A stretch of DNA of 64,000 bases from Rhizobiales bacterium Ga0077525 (GCA_001464835.1 LNDS01000038.1:1-64000); one strand, 5' to 3'. Positions 43,612 to 53,496 are shown, numbered from the stretch's first letter. Program-made: numbers and translations. Notes: generated by a model not told the origin, from the letters alone.

Positions 43612-43633
43612 TTAAACCGGCAAAGAAAAACCG

Positions 43634-44608
43634 ATGTTGAGCACGATCAGCAGTTACCTCAATCCCCAGTCGTTGATGGTGATCTTTGCCGCCGTCGCCG
43701 CGGCCGCGACGGTATTGACCTTTGCCATGCCGATCGTGTTCGCCGACCCGCTCAACAAACGCATGAAGGCGGTGGCGGTCGAGCGCGAGAAAATCCGCGC
43801 CCGCGAGCGCGAGCGCATGGCGCAGGGCAAGCAGAAGGTCTCGTTGCGCGAGTCGCCCAAGCAGCACATCAACAAGATCGTCGAGGGCTTCAACCTGTCC
43901 AAATGGGTCGGCCAGGAAGAGGCGCGGCTCAAGCTGGTGCAGGCCGGTTATCGCGGCCATGCGCCCTACATCACCTATCTGTTTTTCCGCATGGTGACGC
44001 CGATCGCCGCCTTCATGGCGGCGGCGTTCTATCTGTTCGTCGTGCTCGATTTCAACCAGCCGGCAACGGTCAAGATCGGCCTGTGCATCGCCGCCGCCTA
44101 TATCGGCATGCATCTGCCGTGGATGCTGCTGAAGAGCAAGATCCAGAAACGCCAGGTCTCGATCAAGCGCGCCTTTCCCGACACGCTCGATCTGCTCTTG
44201 ATCTGCGTCGAATCCGGCATGTCGATCGAAGCGGCGCTGAAGAAAGTCGGCGACGAAGTCGGCTCGCAGTCGGTAGCGCTGGCGGAAGAACTCACGCTGA
44301 CCACCGCCGAGCTGTCGTATTTGCCGGATCGCCGCCAGGCCTATGACAACCTGGCCAAGCGCACCGATCTGGAGGGCGTCAAGTCGGTCTGCATGGCGCT
44401 GACCCAGGCCGAGAAATACGGCACGCCGCTCGGCAGCATGCTGCGGGTGATGGCGCAGGAAAATCGCGACATGCGCATGTCGGAAGCCGAGAAGAAAGCC
44501 GCCGGCCTGCCGCCGAAGCTGACGGTGCCGATGATCCTGTTCTTCCTGCCGGTGCTGTTCGTGGTCATTCTCGGACCGGCCGTGATCAAGGTCATGGCGA
44601 TTCAGTAG
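43634..44608 (+). CDS. tadC: Inner-membrane platform protein TadC
   Basis: A 324-aa T2SF-domain protein, paralogous to TadB. Membrane helices lie at about 10-32, 110-165 and 295-320; the core reads FPDTLDLLLICVESGMSIEA ... LAEELTLTTAELSYLPDRRQ ... MAQENRDMRMSEAEKKAAGL. The partner of TadB. Last gene of the plus-strand Tad operon; a palindromic repeat follows 4 bp after its stop. Confidence 0.93.
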   Translation: MLSTISSYLNPQSLMVIFAAVAAAATVLTFAMPIVFADPLNKRMKAVAVEREKIRARERERMAQGKQKVSLRESPKQHINKIVEGFNLSKWVGQEEARLKLVQAGYRGHAPYITYLFFRMVTPIAAFMAAAFYLFVVLDFNQPATVKIGLCIAAAYIGMHLPWMLLKSKIQKRQVSIKRAFPDTLDLLLICVESGMSIEAALKKVGDEVGSQSVALAEELTLTTAELSYLPDRRQAYDNLAKRTDLEGVKSVCMALTQAEKYGTPLGSMLRVMAQENRDMRMSEAEKKAAGLPPKLTVPMILFFLPVLFVVILGPAVIKVMAIQ

Positions 44609-44611
44609 GTC

Positions 44612-44676
44612 TCGTCACCCTTCGAGGCTCGCCAAAGCGCGTAAACGCGCTTATGGCTCGCACCTCAGGATGACGG
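44612..44676. repeat. Palindromic repeat, family A half-copy
   Basis: A single-hairpin version of family A: CGTCACCCTTCGAGGCTCGCC ... GGCTCGCACCTCAGGATGACGG with an AAGCGCGTAAACGCGCTT stem in the middle. It matches the right half of the copy at 8686-8813. It sits between the convergent tadC and tadD genes, where it could terminate both. Confidence 0.8.
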
Positions 44677-44677
44677 C

Positions 44678-45502
44678 TTACCCGCCCGGATTGGGCTGCG
44701 GCACGAAGGCGCGACCGCCTTTTTTCTTCCAGTCTTTCTGCTGCGCCAGCATCTCGCGCAAGTACTCGACATTGGCAGCGGCCTCGCTCGCCGGCACGCC
44801 CTCGCGCGCGATTTTTTCGGCCTCGTCGAACTTGCCGCGCAGGCCGACGACCAGGGCAAGGTTCTGCCGCACCTTCGGATCGGCGTTCGGCTGCGCGATC
44901 GCGCGCCGCAACGTCACTTCGGCGCGCTTGAGATCCTTCATCAGCACATAGGACAGGCCGAGATTGGACAGAACCGACGGCTCGTCCGGGACGATCTTGA
45001 GCGCCGACGAATAGTATTTCTGCGCCTCGGCGTGGCGGCCGAGCTGGTCAAGCACCGCGCCCTGCGCATTGAGCACGCGCCAGTCCGGATTGTCCGGCGT
45101 ATGCGCGCGGGTGAGCACATCGAACGCCTGATTAAGATCGCCGGCTTCCGCCAGCGCCCGGCCGTAAGCGCCGAGCAGCGTCATGTTACTGGAGTTGCGA
45201 ATGGAGGCCTGCTCGAGCACGGCAACCGCCTGGGCGCGCTGGTCGGTGGCGCGCAACCCCCGCGCATAAGCAATGGCCGCTTCGGCGTCGTCCGGATTGG
45301 CGCGGTAACGGGCGCCGTAGACCTCGAGCGAGCGCCGCCACTCGGCGTCGCTGCGCGGCGCGGAGCTGCCGATCGAGCCGGTGACGTCGTCGCTGGTGGT
45401 TTTGCAGCCGGCCACCGACAGCGCCAGCAGCGCGGCAACGGCGGCGGACGCCAGAAGGCGGGCGGCGCGGGAGGATTCCAGGGGAGGGTTTTCCAGCGGC
45501 AT
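44678..45502 (-). CDS. tadD: TPR lipoprotein TadD
   Basis: A 274-aa lipoprotein with signal and lipobox SVAGC (Cys about 33), followed by about four to five tetratricopeptide repeats (for example ALAEAGDLNQAFDVLTRAHT, VLDQLGRHAEAQKYYSSALK). TadD is needed for Flp pilus biogenesis at the outer membrane. It is convergent with tadC. Start ATG 45502; an inverted TTAACC repeat lies just upstream. Confidence 0.88.
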   Translation of the reverse strand: MPLENPPLESSRAARLLASAAVAALLALSVAGCKTTSDDVTGSIGSSAPRSDAEWRRSLEVYGARYRANPDDAEAAIAYARGLRATDQRAQAVAVLEQASIRNSSNMTLLGAYGRALAEAGDLNQAFDVLTRAHTPDNPDWRVLNAQGAVLDQLGRHAEAQKYYSSALKIVPDEPSVLSNLGLSYVLMKDLKRAEVTLRRAIAQPNADPKVRQNLALVVGLRGKFDEAEKIAREGVPASEAAANVEYLREMLAQQKDWKKKGGRAFVPQPNPGG

Positions 45503-45519
45503 CCTTGAAGCAATAAAAC

Positions 45520-45542
45520 GTTAACCCTAACGAGTGGTTAAC
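45520..45542. promoter_or_regulatory. Inverted GTTAACC repeat upstream of tadD
   Basis: GTTAACC-CTAACGAGT-GGTTAAC: two perfect 7-bp arms facing each other across 9 bp, 18-40 bp upstream of the tadD ATG and about 100 bp upstream of the divergent aminopeptidase. TTAACC is the CtrA half-site, but the canonical arrangement is direct (TTAA-N7-TTAA), so another regulator is possible. Confidence 0.4.
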
Positions 45543-45645
45543 TCGTAGATTACGGGGAAAGCCCCCTGTTCCCGCGGGTTTGCCCCCGTCGCGGCGATGA
45601 AATATGGGTGGCTTGGATAAAGTTCGCCTCACCGCCGGAGCCACC

Positions 45646-47019
45646 ATGCACCCGCAATTCGCCGCTGCCTCGGAAGGGCGCGGTACCCCCATCTGGTTCG
45701 TCCACGCCGGCAATGCCAACACCGTGCTGCAAGCTTTCGGCGACCGCGAACGCGCTTATGCGGCGGCCGCCGGCTTCGAGCCCAAGCCCGGCAAGCTGCT
45801 GCTGCTGCCGAAGCTCGACGGCAAGCTCGCCGGCGTGCTGTTCGGCATCGAAGCGCCAGGCGGCGCGATCGATCCGTTCCGGCCGGGGCAACTGGTCAAC
45901 CTGCTGCCGGCCGGCATCTACCGCTTCGCCAATGCGCCGCACGATGCGCGGCTGGCGGCGCTGGCGTTTGCGATCGGCGCCTATCAGTTCACCCGCTATC
46001 GCAAGGCCGAGCCGGTGAATGTGCGGCTGAACGTGCCGGACGGCGTCGATGCCGAAGACCTCAGCCGCATCGCCGAGGGCGTCGGCCTGGCGCGCGACCT
46101 GATCAATACGCCGTCGAACGACATGGGCCCGGACCAACTTGAAGAGGCGGTGCGCGCGCTCGGCACGGTGCACGGCGCGAAGGTTGACGTCACCGCCGGC
46201 GAAAAACTAGCCAAGGACTTTCCGCTGATCCACGCGGTGGGCATGGGCTCGCCGCGCGCGCCGCGCCTGATCGATCTCATTTGGGGCAACGAAACCGACC
46301 CGAAGGTGACGTTGGTCGGCAAGGGCGTCTGCTTCGACACCGGCGGCCTCGATATCAAGAACGACGCCGGCATGCTCAACATGAAGAAGGACATGGGCGG
46401 TGCGGCAACGTCGATCGCACTGGCGCATATGATCATGTCGCGCAAACTGAAAGTGCGGCTGCGCGTGCTGATCCCGGCGGTGGAGAATTCGATTTCCGGC
46501 ACGAGCTTCCGGCCGCGCGACATCTATACCTCGCGCAAGGGCATCACCGTCGAGATCGGCAATACCGACGCCGAAGGTCGGCTGGTGCTGGCCGATGCGC
46601 TGGCCCTGGCCGACGACGACAAGCCCGACTTCATCGCCGACTTCGCCACGCTGACCGGTGCGGCGCGCGTCGCGCTTGGACCCGAACTGCCGGCGATGTT
46701 TACCGACGACGATGCGCTGGCCGCCGATGTGGCGAAGTCCGGCATGGCCGAGAACGATCCGGTGTGGCGGCTGCCCCTGTGGAAGCCTTACGAGGCGATG
46801 CTCGATTCCAAAGTCTCCGACACCAATAACGTTTCGACTGGCGGGCTGGGCGGCGCCATCACCGCGGCTTTGTTCCTGAAGAAATTCGTCAGCGCGCCGA
46901 GCTGGGTGCATTTCGACATTTTCGCCTGGACCAATGCGGCCAGACCCGGACGTCCCGAAGGCGCCGAATGCCAGACCGCGCGGGCGCTGTATGCGTTGCT
47001 GTGCGCGCGGTATGCTTAA
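45646..47019 (+). CDS. M17-family leucyl aminopeptidase
   Basis: A 457-aa cytosolic di-zinc aminopeptidase. The active-site region is complete: GKGVCFDTGGLDIKNDAGML, MKKDMGGAA, and the family signature NTDAEGRLVLADAL. It trims N-terminal residues from peptides. Start ATG 45646 (MHPQFAAAS) is chosen for its GGAG ribosome binding site; an ATG 14 codons earlier (45604) has none. The NlpC/P60 gene starts 3 bp after its stop. Confidence 0.93.
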   Translation: MHPQFAAASEGRGTPIWFVHAGNANTVLQAFGDRERAYAAAAGFEPKPGKLLLLPKLDGKLAGVLFGIEAPGGAIDPFRPGQLVNLLPAGIYRFANAPHDARLAALAFAIGAYQFTRYRKAEPVNVRLNVPDGVDAEDLSRIAEGVGLARDLINTPSNDMGPDQLEEAVRALGTVHGAKVDVTAGEKLAKDFPLIHAVGMGSPRAPRLIDLIWGNETDPKVTLVGKGVCFDTGGLDIKNDAGMLNMKKDMGGAATSIALAHMIMSRKLKVRLRVLIPAVENSISGTSFRPRDIYTSRKGITVEIGNTDAEGRLVLADALALADDDKPDFIADFATLTGAARVALGPELPAMFTDDDALAADVAKSGMAENDPVWRLPLWKPYEAMLDSKVSDTNNVSTGGLGGAITAALFLKKFVSAPSWVHFDIFAWTNAARPGRPEGAECQTARALYALLCARYA

Positions 47020-47022
47020 TTC

Positions 47023-47859
47023 ATGCCGCTCGACCCGCGCCTCAATCCTTACCGCCGCGACATCGCCGCCCGCCATCTGCAAGGCCGCGTCGAAGCGGCG
47101 CAATTTGTCGATGGCACGGTCCTCGAAGTGATCGAGCCGATCGCCGATCTGCGCCGCGAGCCAGCGCATGAAGCCGCGCTCGATACCCAGGCGCTCAAGG
47201 GCGAGCGCGTCACCGTGTACGAAATGAGCGACGAAGGCTGGGCCTGGGGTCAGTTGGAGAGCGATGGCTATGTCGGCTATCTGTCGGCCAATGCGCTGGG
47301 GCCTGCCGGCCCATTGCCGACGCACCGCGTCTGCGTGCCGCGCACGTTTGGTTTTCCCGGACCCGACATCAAATTGCCGCCGATGATCGCGCTGCCAATG
47401 GGCGCGAAGATTGAGATCGTGCGGGAGACCGAACGCTTCGCTCTCGACGCCTTCAACTGGCATTATCCGCTGGCGCATGTCGCGCCGTTGTCCAGGCGAG
47501 TGCCGGACTTTGTCGCGGTTGCCGAGAATTTTCTCGGCGTGCCCTATTTGTGGGGCGGCAAGTCTTCGCTCGGCATCGATTGTTCCGGGCTGGTTCAAAT
47601 CGCGCTGCAAACGGGGGGCCTCCCCTGCCCGCGCGACACCTATATGCAGGAAAGCGCGCTCGGCCAGCCGAAATCCCTTGGAGAGCTGCGGCGCGGCGAC
47701 CTGATATTCTGGAAAGGCCATGTCGGCATCGCCAGCGACGCCACGACATTGCTGCACGCCAACGCCTATCACATGATGGTGGTGAAGGAGCCGGTCACCG
47801 AGGCCGTGACCCGCATCAAGCGCGCCGGCAGCGACGTGACCAGCGTAAAAAGGCTATAA
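47023..47859 (+). CDS. NlpC/P60-family peptidase with SH3-like domains
   Basis: A 278-aa cell-wall hydrolase type protein. N-terminal SH3-like segments (ADLRREPAHEAALDTQALKG, GWAWGQLESDGYVGYL) are followed by an NlpC/P60 domain with catalytic Cys in GIDCSGLVQ, His in GHVGIASD and the polar residue in LLHANAYHM. Likely cleaves gamma-D-Glu-diaminopimelate bonds in peptides of peptidoglycan. No signal peptide is seen, so it may act on recycled muropeptides in the cytosol, fitting with the aminopeptidase upstream. Confidence 0.9.
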   Translation: MPLDPRLNPYRRDIAARHLQGRVEAAQFVDGTVLEVIEPIADLRREPAHEAALDTQALKGERVTVYEMSDEGWAWGQLESDGYVGYLSANALGPAGPLPTHRVCVPRTFGFPGPDIKLPPMIALPMGAKIEIVRETERFALDAFNWHYPLAHVAPLSRRVPDFVAVAENFLGVPYLWGGKSSLGIDCSGLVQIALQTGGLPCPRDTYMQESALGQPKSLGELRRGDLIFWKGHVGIASDATTLLHANAYHMMVVKEPVTEAVTRIKRAGSDVTSVKRL

Positions 47860-47882
47860 GAGAAAAGTTCAGGAGAAACGCC

Positions 47883-48713
47883 ATGACCACGCCCTGCATC
47901 ATCACTGTCGCCATCACCGGCTCGGTGCCGACCAAGAAAGACAATCCCGCCGTGCCGATCACGGTGCCGGAGCAAATCGAATCGACGCAAGCGTCGTTCG
48001 AGGCCGGCGCGACTCTGGCGCATTGCCATGTCCGCAACGACGACGGCACCACCAGTTCCGACCCGGAAAAATTCGGCCGGCTGGTCGAAGGCCTCAAGAA
48101 GCATTGCCCCGGCATGATCATCCAGCTCTCGACCGGCGGCCGCTCCGGCAACGGACGCGAGCGCGGCGGCATGCTGCCGCTTGCGCCCGACATGGCGTCG
48201 CTGTCGACCGGGTCGTGCAACTTCCCGACCCGCGTCTACGAGAATTCGCCGGAACTGGTCGACTGGCTGGCCTCCGAGATGATCGTGCACAACGTCAAGC
48301 CGGAGATCGAGGCCTTCGACCTGTCGATGATCTTCCAGGCGGTGAAGATGCAGAAGGAAGGCAAGATCAAGGCGCCACTGCATGTGCAGTTCGTCATGGG
48401 CGTGAAGAACGCCATGCCGGTCGACAAGGAAACCTTCGACTTCTACGTCAAGACGCTCAAGCGCCTCGCGCCCGACGCGACCTGGACCGGCGCCGGCATC
48501 GGCAAGGACCAGATCACGCTCAATCGCTGGAGTCTCGAGGCCGGCGGCCATTGCCGCACCGGGCTTGAGGACAACATCCGCTGGGACGCCACCGGCAAAT
48601 TGGCGCCATCGAACGCCGCGCTGGTCAAACGCGTCGCCGACATGTGCGCGGAATACGGAAGGCGTCCGGCGACGGTGGCGGAGGCGAGGAAGCTTCTGTC
48701 GCTGGCGGCGTAA
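47883..48713 (+). CDS. Beta-keto acid cleavage enzyme (BKACE, DUF849)
   Basis: A 276-aa zinc-dependent TIM-barrel enzyme. It shows the family's N-terminal CIITVAITGSVPTKKDNPAV, metal-binding AHCHVRNDDG (both His), LSTGGRSGNGRERG, SLSTGSCNFP and the C-terminal GLEDNIRWD. BKACE enzymes split beta-keto acids with acetyl-CoA to acetoacetate and a new CoA ester; the founding member is the lysine-fermentation Kce. The specific substrate is unknown. Confidence 0.9.
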   Translation: MTTPCIITVAITGSVPTKKDNPAVPITVPEQIESTQASFEAGATLAHCHVRNDDGTTSSDPEKFGRLVEGLKKHCPGMIIQLSTGGRSGNGRERGGMLPLAPDMASLSTGSCNFPTRVYENSPELVDWLASEMIVHNVKPEIEAFDLSMIFQAVKMQKEGKIKAPLHVQFVMGVKNAMPVDKETFDFYVKTLKRLAPDATWTGAGIGKDQITLNRWSLEAGGHCRTGLEDNIRWDATGKLAPSNAALVKRVADMCAEYGRRPATVAEARKLLSLAA

Positions 48714-48720
48714 GCCCTCC

Positions 48721-48870
48721 CGCCTCATCCTGAGGAGCGCACGAAGTGCGCGTCTCGAAGGATGGGGCGGCCACCCGATGCGACATCGGCAGTTTTTTAT
48801 CCATAAGTCGGCTAAAGCCGACTTGTGGTGGTTCGAGACGCGCTGCTACGCAGCGCTCCTCACCATGAGG
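48721..48870. repeat. Palindromic repeat, family A variant
   Basis: CGCCTCATCCTGAGGAGCGC and GCGTCTCGAAGGATGG on the left match TTCGAGACGCGCTGC and GCAGCGCTCCTCACCATGAGG on the right, with an internal AGTCGGCTAAAGCCGACT hairpin near 48807-48824. It fills the gap between the convergent BKACE and DsbA-like genes. The closest relative is 61330-61425. Confidence 0.8.
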
Positions 48871-48883
48871 CCGATTGAGGTTG

Positions 48884-49552
48884 TCATGGACAAATCGCCT
48901 TGCCGCATTTCTCGACCGCGGCAATCACCTTGGCGAGCGCGGCCTTGCCGGGATAGCCGACAATGGCGATGCCGCCAATGACCAGGCCCGGCGTCGCCTG
49001 AATGCCGAGCGCATCGCCGAGACGCAAATGCTCGGTCATGATCCTGGCGAAGGCCTCGTCGCTGGCCTTGGCGCGCACTTCGACCACATCGAGGCCGATG
49101 GCCTGCGCCGCCGCGAAAGCGCGGCTGTCCTCGATCGTGCCGCGGCCCGCGTAGACCGCGCGATGAAATTTATAGGCATCCTCCGGCGACGCTATTTTAT
49201 TGACTCCATACTCGACGCGCGCGGCAAGAATCGACGGAATGCCGAGCACCGGGAACGGCACCAGCACCAGCCGTAAATTCCGATTGGCGCGCACCAGTTC
49301 GTCGATATCGGCAGACGCCTTGCGGCAATAAGGACAATTGAGATCGTAGAATTCGTAGAGGGTCACCTTGCCCGTCGGATTGGCGGCGATGACGATGTTC
49401 TGCAATGTCTCAATCCGGCCGACGATGTCCGCCGCCACGCTGTGGTTGGCGACGGTCGTGCCATCGTCGGCCTTGATCGGGAATTCGCCGACGTCGGCTT
49501 GGGCCGCGAACGGTGTCAGCAGGAGCGCGAAGGCCAGACAGAACGCTTTCAT
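48884..49552 (-). CDS. DsbA-family thiol:disulfide oxidoreductase
   Basis: A 222-aa periplasmic thioredoxin-fold protein with a signal peptide (about 1-19, PFAAQA). The active site is NCPYCRK (CPYC) after VTLYEFYDL, with the cis-Pro loop QATPGLVIGG. Two further Cys (EKCGKAICP) close the C-terminus. Start ATG 49552; a GTG two codons upstream overlaps the yejF stop (GTGA). Being last in the Yej operon suggests coupling of peptide import with thiol oxidation or folding; that is inference. Confidence 0.87.
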   Translation of the reverse strand: MKAFCLAFALLLTPFAAQADVGEFPIKADDGTTVANHSVAADIVGRIETLQNIVIAANPTGKVTLYEFYDLNCPYCRKASADIDELVRANRNLRLVLVPFPVLGIPSILAARVEYGVNKIASPEDAYKFHRAVYAGRGTIEDSRAFAAAQAIGLDVVEVRAKASDEAFARIMTEHLRLGDALGIQATPGLVIGGIAIVGYPGKAALAKVIAAVEKCGKAICP

Positions 49553-49554
49553 TG

Positions 49555-51183
49555 TCACTGCGCCACCACGCCTTCGGCCGCGGCTTCGATGTTGAAGGCG
49601 GCGGCAAACAGCGCCCGCGTGTAATCGCTCTGCGGATTCTTGAACAGCTCGGCGGCGGCGCCCTCTTCCACCATCTTGCCGTTGCGCAGCACCAGCAGCC
49701 GCGACGCCAACGCCGCGACCACGCGCAGATCGTGCGAGATGAAGAGATAAGTCAGGTCGCGCTTCTTTTGCAGATCGCGCAACAGATCGACCATTTGCGC
49801 CTGGATCAGCATGTCGAGCGCCGAGGTCGGCTCGTCGAGCACGATAAAAGTCGGCTCCAGCACCAGCGCGCGCGCTAAGGCGATGCGCTGGCGCTGGCCG
49901 CCGGAGAATTCATGCGGATAGCGGAAGCGCGTCGTGGTATCGAGGCCGACGTCGTTCAGCGCCGCCATGACGCGGGCCTCGCGTTCTTCAGGCGTCAGCT
50001 TGGGGTGATGCACCCACAGGCCTTCCTCGATGATGTCGGACACCGACATGCGTGGCGACAGCGAGCCATACGGGTCCTGGAACACGATCTGCATGTCGCG
50101 GCGATGCGGCCGCATCTCCTTGAACTTGAGGCCCTGGATGCCTTCGCCCATGAAAACCACCGGTCCGTCGGACGAAATCAGCCGCAGGATGGCAAGGCCG
50201 AGCGTGGTCTTGCCGGAACTGGACTCGCCGACGACGCCGAGCGTTTCGCCCTTGCGGATGTCGATGGTGATGCCATCGACCGCCTTGATGTGGCCGACAA
50301 CTTTCCGCAGCACACCACGCTTGACCGGAAACCAGACCTTCAGGTTGTCGGTGGAGACGACCACCGGCGCATCCGGCTTCGGCGGCGCCGGATCTGGCTT
50401 CGGTTCGGCGGCGAGCAGCGCCTTGGTGTAGGCATGCTCCGGCGCGGTGAAGACGCGCTCGACCGGGCCCTGCTCGACGATCTTGCCGCGCTGCATGACG
50501 CAAACCCTGTCGGCAATCTTGCGGACGATGCCGAGGTCGTGGGTGATGAACAGCATCGACATGCCGAGACGCTGCTGGATTTCCTTCAGGAGCTTCAAGA
50601 TTTGCGCCTGCACGGTGACGTCGAGCGCTGTGGTCGGCTCGTCGGCGATCAACAGGTCCGGTTCGTTGGCCAGCGCCATGGCGATCATGACGCGCTGGCG
50701 CTGGCCGCCGGACAATTGATGCGGATAGCTTTGCAGGCGGCCTTCCGGATCGGGAATGCCGACCTGGCCGAGCAGCTCGAGCGTGCGGGCGCGCGCCGCC
50801 TTGCCGGTGATGCCCTTGTGCAGCAGCAAGATCTCGCCGATCTGCTTCTCGATCGTGTGCAGCGGATTGAGCGAGGTCATCGGCTCCTGGAAGATGATGG
50901 TGATGTCGTTGCCGCGCACCTTGCGGATGTCGCGCTCGGCCATCGTCAACAATTCCTGGCCTTTAAACGCGATCGAGCCGGACGGGTGATGCGCCGCCGG
51001 ATAAGGCAGCAGCTTCATCACCGACAGCGCCGTCACCGACTTGCCGGAACCCGACTCGCCGACCAGCGCGACGGTCTCGCCCTTGCCGATGTCAAAGGAT
51101 ACGCGATCGACCGCGAGGATTTCACGCGCGCCGATGCCGAAGGCGACGGAGAGATCCTTGACGCTGAGAAGTGGCTCGCTCAT
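49555..51183 (-). CDS. yejF: Oligopeptide ABC transporter ATPase YejF (double cassette)
   Basis: A 542-aa protein with two ABC cassettes in tandem. Cassette 1: Walker [12 protein letters not shown], signature [12 protein letters not shown], Walker [13 protein letters not shown]. Cassette 2: [35 protein letters not shown]. The C-terminal oligopeptide/dipeptide extensions are present. It powers YejBE import of oligopeptides. The start is ATG 51183 ([11 protein letters not shown]), overlapping the yejE stop by 4 nt. Confidence 0.94.
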   Translation of the reverse strand: MSEPLLSVKDLSVAFGIGAREILAVDRVSFDIGKGETVALVGESGSGKSVTALSVMKLLPYPAAHHPSGSIAFKGQELLTMAERDIRKVRGNDITIIFQEPMTSLNPLHTIEKQIGEILLLHKGITGKAARARTLELLGQVGIPDPEGRLQSYPHQLSGGQRQRVMIAMALANEPDLLIADEPTTALDVTVQAQILKLLKEIQQRLGMSMLFITHDLGIVRKIADRVCVMQRGKIVEQGPVERVFTAPEHAYTKALLAAEPKPDPAPPKPDAPVVVSTDNLKVWFPVKRGVLRKVVGHIKAVDGITIDIRKGETLGVVGESSSGKTTLGLAILRLISSDGPVVFMGEGIQGLKFKEMRPHRRDMQIVFQDPYGSLSPRMSVSDIIEEGLWVHHPKLTPEEREARVMAALNDVGLDTTTRFRYPHEFSGGQRQRIALARALVLEPTFIVLDEPTSALDMLIQAQMVDLLRDLQKKRDLTYLFISHDLRVVAALASRLLVLRNGKMVEEGAAAELFKNPQSDYTRALFAAAFNIEAAAEGVVAQ

Positions 51184-52352
51184 CGAAATGTCTTTCGCGG
51201 ATCGAAGGCATCGCGCACGCCTTCGCCGATGAAGATCAGCAGCGACAGCATGATCGCGATCGAGAAGAAGCCGGTCAGGCCGAGCCACGGCGCCTGCACA
51301 TTGGCCTTGCCCTGGCTGAGCAATTCACCCAGCGACGGCGATCCGGGCGGCAGGCCGAAGCCGAGGAAATCCAGCGCCGTCAGCGTCATCACCGACGACG
51401 ACAGGATAAACGGCAGAAAGGTCATGGTCGCCACCATGGCGTTCGGCAGCAAATGACGGAAGATGATGGTGCCGTTCGAGACGCCGAGCGCGCGCGCCGC
51501 CTGGATATATTCGAAGTTGCGGCCGCGCAGAAATTCGGCGCGCACCAGGCCGACCAGCGACACCCAGGAGAACAGCAGCAGGATGCCGAGCAGCACGAAG
51601 AAGCCCGGCACCAGCACCGACGAGATGATCAGCAGCAGATACAGCGAAGGAATCGATGTCCAGATTTCGATGACACGCTGAAAGATCAAATCGACCCAGC
51701 CGCCGAAATAGCCCTGCACCGCGCCGGCGGCGATTCCGATGACCGACGAAATGATGGTCAATGCCAGGCCGAACAGCACCGAAATGCGGAAGCCATAAAT
51801 CAGCCGCGCCACCACGTCGCGGCCGCCATCGTCGGTACCAAGCAGATTGGTTTCGACCTCGCCGCATTTGGCAAAATTGTTCTTGGCGGCGAAGTCGCAG
51901 TCCTTCTCGTTCAAGAGCCAGGTCGGCTTCGACGGAAACGGCGACGGCGGCTTGCTCACCTGCGTGTTGTAGGAGAACTTGATCGGCGGCCAGATTACCG
52001 TGCCGTTCTCCTGCTTGATCAGGCCCATCAGGTAGTCGTCGCGATAATCGGCGGCGGTGCCGAACAGCAGCGGGTCCTTCTCCTTGGCGAAGGCCGTGTC
52101 GGGATAGGTCACGACAGCCGGAAAAAACGACTGGCCGTTGACGTGGATGTAGATCGGCTTGTCGTTGGCGACGAATTCGGCAAACAGCGACACGATGAAC
52201 ATCGCCAGGAACACCCACAGCGACCAGTAGCCGCGCCGATTGGCCTTGAAGCTTTCCCAGCGCCGTTTGTTCAGCGGCGAAATGGTGATCCAGCGCCGCG
52301 TCGGCGGCACGGCCGCGGCATCAGGTGACGGGATGGGCGTTTGCGCGTCCAC
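51180..52352 (-). CDS. yejE: Oligopeptide ABC transporter permease YejE
   Basis: A 390-aa inner-membrane permease with about six helices and a large periplasmic loop. It has the YejE N-terminus (ISPLNKRRWESFKANRRGYW), KPTWLLNEKDCDFAAKN in the loop and the EAA region (RAEFLRGRNFEYIQAARALG). It pairs with YejB. It begins 2 bp after the yejB stop. Confidence 0.93.
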   Translation of the reverse strand: MDAQTPIPSPDAAAVPPTRRWITISPLNKRRWESFKANRRGYWSLWVFLAMFIVSLFAEFVANDKPIYIHVNGQSFFPAVVTYPDTAFAKEKDPLLFGTAADYRDDYLMGLIKQENGTVIWPPIKFSYNTQVSKPPSPFPSKPTWLLNEKDCDFAAKNNFAKCGEVETNLLGTDDGGRDVVARLIYGFRISVLFGLALTIISSVIGIAAGAVQGYFGGWVDLIFQRVIEIWTSIPSLYLLLIISSVLVPGFFVLLGILLLFSWVSLVGLVRAEFLRGRNFEYIQAARALGVSNGTIIFRHLLPNAMVATMTFLPFILSSSVMTLTALDFLGFGLPPGSPSLGELLSQGKANVQAPWLGLTGFFSIAIMLSLLIFIGEGVRDAFDPRKTFR

Positions 52353-52353
52353 C

Positions 52354-53469
52354 TCAAACCTCCCGCGACTCGAAGTCGATGCGCGGATCGATCCACGTAT
52401 AGGCCAGATCGGAAATCAGGTTCACCACCACGCCGACCAGCGAGAAAATGTAGAGCGTGGCGAACACCACCGGGTAATCGCGATTGAGCACGCTTTCGAA
52501 TCCGAGTAGGCCCAAGCCATCGAGCGAGAAGATGGTCTCGATCAGCAGCGAGCCGGTGAAGAAGGCGTGCACGAAAGCCGACGGGAATCCGGCGATGACG
52601 ATCAGCATGGCGTTGCGGAAGACATGGCCATACAGCACCTGATTGCTGGTGCAGCCTTTGGCACGCGCGGTCAGCACGTATTGCTTGCGGATTTCCTCAA
52701 GAAACGAATTCTTGGTCAACAAGGTCATGGTGGCGAAGGCCGACAACGCCATGGCGATGATCGGCAATGTCAGATGCCAGAAATAATCCGCTACCTTGCC
52801 GTACCAAGGCAGCGCGTGGAAATTCTCCGACGTCAGTCCGCGCAGCGGAAACCAGTCGAAGAACGAGCCGCCGGCGAACAGGATGATCAGCAGGATGGCG
52901 AACAGGAATCCGGGAATGGCGTAGCCGACGATGATCACGCTCGAGGTCCAGACATCGAAGCGCGAGCCGTCATCGACCGCCTTCTTGATACCGAGCGGAA
53001 TCGAGATGAGATAGGTCAACAGCATCATCCAGATGCCGAGCGACATCGACACCGGCATCTTCTCTTTGATCAGTTGCAGCACGCTGACGTCGCGGAAATA
53101 GCTGTTGCCGAAATCGAAACGGGCGTAGTTCCACAGCATCAGGCCGAAGCGCTCGTAAGCCGGCTTGTCGAAACCGAACTGCTTTTCCAGCTTCTTGATG
53201 AATTCGGGATCGAGCCCCTGCGCGCCGCGATATTTCGAACTGACGGCGTCGGCGCCGGAGCCGCCCTGCGCCATGCCGCGGCTGCCGAAATCGCCGCCGG
53301 ACGATCCGGAAATGCGCGACGTCGCGCCGGTGTCGGAACCCGAGAGCTTGGCGATCACCTGCTCGACCGGCCCGCCGGGCGCGAATTGCACCACGACAAA
53401 GGCCACCAGCATGATGCCCAGCATGGTGGGAATGATGAACAGCAGACGGCGAATGATGTAGGCGGTCAT
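52354..53469 (-). CDS. yejB: Oligopeptide ABC transporter permease YejB
   Basis: A 371-aa inner-membrane permease. The N-terminal [20 protein letters not shown] and [14 protein letters not shown] are typical; the long insert (about 45-100) with a Ser/Gly-rich stretch is a YejB trait. The EAA motif ([20 protein letters not shown]) contacts YejF. A 43-bp gap with a GC hairpin separates it from the binding-protein gene upstream. Confidence 0.93.
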   Translation of the reverse strand: MTAYIIRRLLFIIPTMLGIMLVAFVVVQFAPGGPVEQVIAKLSGSDTGATSRISGSSGGDFGSRGMAQGGSGADAVSSKYRGAQGLDPEFIKKLEKQFGFDKPAYERFGLMLWNYARFDFGNSYFRDVSVLQLIKEKMPVSMSLGIWMMLLTYLISIPLGIKKAVDDGSRFDVWTSSVIIVGYAIPGFLFAILLIILFAGGSFFDWFPLRGLTSENFHALPWYGKVADYFWHLTLPIIAMALSAFATMTLLTKNSFLEEIRKQYVLTARAKGCTSNQVLYGHVFRNAMLIVIAGFPSAFVHAFFTGSLLIETIFSLDGLGLLGFESVLNRDYPVVFATLYIFSLVGVVVNLISDLAYTWIDPRIDFESREV

Positions 53470-53496
53470 GGGTCTCTCACTACGTCATTCCGGGGC

